Source of the DNA: Candidatus Altarchaeota archaeon
Lineage (GTDB): Archaea > Altiarchaeota > Altiarchaeia > IMC4 > SCGC-AAA252-I15
Direction: 5' to 3'
DNA length: 6,310 bases
Assembly (NCBI GenBank): GCA_018815265.1
Contig: JAHIYG010000151.1
Coordinates: forward strand, 1 to 6,310
Numbering within the stretch: the first letter of the stretch is position 1; each line of letters starts with the position of its first letter. The notes under the pieces are model-generated. The model was not told where the DNA came from, made no database searches, and was given only the letters and a program-made list of their open reading frames with translations. The position numbers and the translations under genes were made by a program. This document shows, piece after piece, positions 5,405 to 6,310 of the stretch.

Positions 5405-5725
5405 CTATGAAAGCTTTTTCACAGTATCTTTCAAAACGTCGACTGCATTCTTCAGCTCTTCCTTCCCAGTCTTCGTTATTGTGTAGTATTTTCTCTGGCG
5501 GTTTCCCACGTTTTTCCACTCTGTCTTTACAAGTCCAGAGGACTCAAGCTTGTACAGCACCATGTATGATGTCACGTTTCCGACGTCAAATCCGAACCTT
5601 CCTTTTATCAGCTCTCTTATCTCATATGCGTAGACTGGTTCCTTCTTAGTCAGCGCCAGAATGTAGGGCCAAAGTATCTCCACACTCGTTTTGCTCTTCA
5701 GTCGCTGTATCTCCCTGCTATCCAT
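5405..5725 (-). CDS. PadR-family winged-helix transcriptional regulator
   Basis: 106-residue DNA-binding protein of the PadR family, the short type with one C-terminal helix after the winged domain. Seen in order: an N-terminal helix ending ILWPYILALTKKEP (17-30), VYAYEIRELI (31-40), the recognition-helix region GNVTSYMVLYKLESSGLV (49-66), the wing with NRQRKYYTITKTGKEEL (75-91), and a final basic helix (about 92-105) for dimerisation. RKYYTIT-TG-EEL is the diagnostic PadR stretch. Family members usually repress their own gene and a neighbour and respond to small molecules; the ligand here is unknown. ATG 5725 gives the expected N-terminal extension and has an AT-rich TATA-like element about 23 bases upstream, with no Shine-Dalgarno sequence. 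It is divergent from inositol-1-phosphate synthase across 65 bases and upstream of the lipoprotein gene on the same strand, so both are candidate targets. Confidence 0.92.
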   Translation of the reverse strand: MDSREIQRLKSKTSVEILWPYILALTKKEPVYAYEIRELIKGRFGFDVGNVTSYMVLYKLESSGLVKTEWKNVGNRQRKYYTITKTGKEELKNAVDVLKDTVKKLS

Positions 5726-5730
5726 TGTCT

Positions 5731-5752
5731 CATAAGTATGTATTATTTTATG
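5731..5752. promoter_or_regulatory. Inverted repeat over the PadR promoter, candidate operator
   Basis: CATAA-N12-TTATG forms 5-base arms spanning 22 bases and overlaps the presumed PadR TATA element (ATAAAATAAT on the minus strand, 5742-5751). A dimeric regulator bound here would block its own promoter. The sequence is very AT-rich, so short repeats arise easily by chance and the assignment is tentative. Confidence 0.35.
5742..5751 (-). promoter_or_regulatory. Candidate TATA box for the PadR gene
   Basis: ATAAAATAAT on the minus strand lies about 20-25 bases before ATG 5725, predicting a leaderless transcript. It sits inside the candidate operator repeats. Confidence 0.45.
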
Positions 5753-5763
5753 ACCGTGAAATA

Positions 5764-5771
5764 TTTATATG
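5764..5771 (+). promoter_or_regulatory. TATA box for inositol-1-phosphate synthase
   Basis: TTTATATG on the plus strand is centred about 24 bases before ATG 5791, so transcription would begin at or very near the start codon. No Shine-Dalgarno sequence precedes the ATG (the bases before it are TATATATTAAC). A second AT-rich run at 5777-5789 is too close to the ATG to be the main box. Confidence 0.6.
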
Positions 5772-5790
5772 TGATGTATTATATATTAAC

Positions 5791-6310
5791 ATGGCGAAAA
5801 GGGACATCAAGGTCGCATTAATTGGGGTTGGCAACTGTGCAAGCTCCCTTGTCAAGGGCGTTGAATACTATAAAGATGTGCGGGCAGAGGATCCGTTGAT
5901 TCCGGGACTTATGCATAATAGCTTGGGGGGATACATGGTAAAGGACATTAAATTCGTTACTGCATTTGATGTTGACAAGAAGAAGGTCGGCAAGGACTTG
6001 TCCAAGGCTGTCTTTTCGAAGCCGAACTGCACTGTAAAGTTTTCAGACGTCCCTGAATGGGGTGTTGATGTGAAGAAGGGCCCGGTTTTGGACGGGGTAT
6101 CTGACACCACTCGTGATAAGTTCACAGTTGATGCGAAGCAGAGACCTGTGGATGTGGCTAAGGAGTTGGAGCGCTCGGAAGCTGATGTCGCCATGTGCTA
6201 CCTGCCTGTGGGCTCTGAGGAGGCTGCACGGTTTTATGCGAAGGAGTGCGTGAAGGCGGGTGTCGCATTCATCAATGCTATTCCAGTATTCATCTGTTCG
6301 ACGAAGGAAG
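5791..6310 (+). CDS. ino1: Inositol-1-phosphate synthase, 3' end beyond window
   Basis: NAD-dependent cytoplasmic enzyme that converts D-glucose 6-phosphate to myo-inositol 1-phosphate, the precursor of archaeal inositol phospholipids and, in some thermophiles, of di-myo-inositol phosphate. The first 173 residues are present; prokaryotic members have about 360-400, so about half is missing. Seen: the Rossmann nucleotide loop GVGNCASSL (12-20); FVTAFDVD (55-62), where the acidic end of the second strand (D60) should bind the NAD ribose; GVSDTT (102-107); ADVAMCYLPVGSEEA (131-145); and FINAIPVFICS (160-170), a strongly conserved segment of this family. ATG 5791 is the only start that leaves a proper Rossmann N-terminus, and it has a TATA box 24 bases upstream. 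The PadR gene is divergent across a short gap holding repeated AT-rich motifs, so PadR control is plausible. Confidence 0.95.
   Translation, partial: MAKRDIKVALIGVGNCASSLVKGVEYYKDVRAEDPLIPGLMHNSLGGYMVKDIKFVTAFDVDKKKVGKDLSKAVFSKPNCTVKFSDVPEWGVDVKKGPVLDGVSDTTRDKFTVDAKQRPVDVAKELERSEADVAMCYLPVGSEEAARFYAKECVKAGVAFINAIPVFICSTKE

Larger units (their letters stand above)
5738..5782. repeat. Direct repeat ATGTATTAT in the divergent intergenic region
   Basis: The 9-mer ATGTATTAT occurs at 5738-5746 and again at 5774-5782, in the same orientation, 36 bases apart start to start. The first copy overlaps the PadR promoter and the second lies between the inositol-synthase TATA box and its ATG. The second copy also forms ATGT-N11-ACAT (5774-5792), which resembles the ATGT/ACAT half-sites reported for some PadR regulators. 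Confidence 0.45.

Noticed and set aside
5337..5519. 60-residue minus-strand frame with a hydrophobic C-terminus, overlapping the PadR gene end
   Set aside because: It is an alternative frame of the PadR coding region and adjacent promoter; no start signal, and its tail is the reading of the lipoprotein promoter region.
1..6310. tRNA or rRNA genes, CRISPR arrays, insertion sequences, attachment sites, replication origin
   Set aside because: Reading both strands I saw no cloverleaf-like sequence, no spaced long direct repeats, no transposase or integrase, and no origin-binding repeats. Intergenic gaps are all under 70 bases.

Overview
The window is chromosomal DNA from an archaeon. Three of its genes are archaeal or archaeal-type: a Hel308 superfamily-2 helicase, an archaeal-type phosphoglycerate kinase and an inositol-1-phosphate synthase. 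TATA-like boxes (TTTATATA, TTATATTT, TTTATATG) sit about 23-31 bases upstream of most start codons, usually with no Shine-Dalgarno sequence. This is the archaeal pattern of leaderless or nearly leaderless transcripts. I cannot place the lineage more exactly from this stretch. Base composition looks intermediate, genes are tightly packed, and nothing points to a recent mobile element.

Layout, left to right. Bases 1-1809 (minus) hold the first 603 residues of Hel308; its C-terminus lies beyond the left edge. Upstream of it on the same strand is a 162-residue FMN nitroreductase-family gene (1866-2354). A 53-base divergent promoter region separates that gene from phosphoglycerate kinase (plus, 2408-3619). 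Then come a 62-residue one-helix membrane protein with a very clear TATA box (3657-3845), a transglutaminase-like protein with a visible Cys-His-Asp triad (3880-4542), and a half-size EamA/DMT membrane protein (4544-4984). The last two are separated by one base.

This plus-strand run meets a minus-strand pair tail to tail with only 5 bases between stop codons. The pair is a small predicted lipoprotein with a GTG start (4990-5340) and a PadR-family winged-helix regulator (5405-5725). The regulator is divergent from inositol-1-phosphate synthase (plus, from 5791, running off the right edge). The 65-base gap between them holds both TATA boxes, a repeated 9-mer and short inverted repeats.

How the genes relate: the helicase (replication-fork repair), phosphoglycerate kinase (glycolysis/gluconeogenesis) and inositol-phosphate synthase (precursor of inositol phospholipids and possibly solutes) are housekeeping functions. 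The regulator's position suggests control of itself, of the inositol gene and perhaps of the lipoprotein, but this is inference. The least understood part is 3657-5340: a tiny membrane protein, a transglutaminase-like protein, a half-transporter and an orphan lipoprotein, with no function assignable from sequence alone. I found no RNA genes, CRISPR arrays, insertion sequences or other mobile elements. No stretch of 300 bases lacks a gene.
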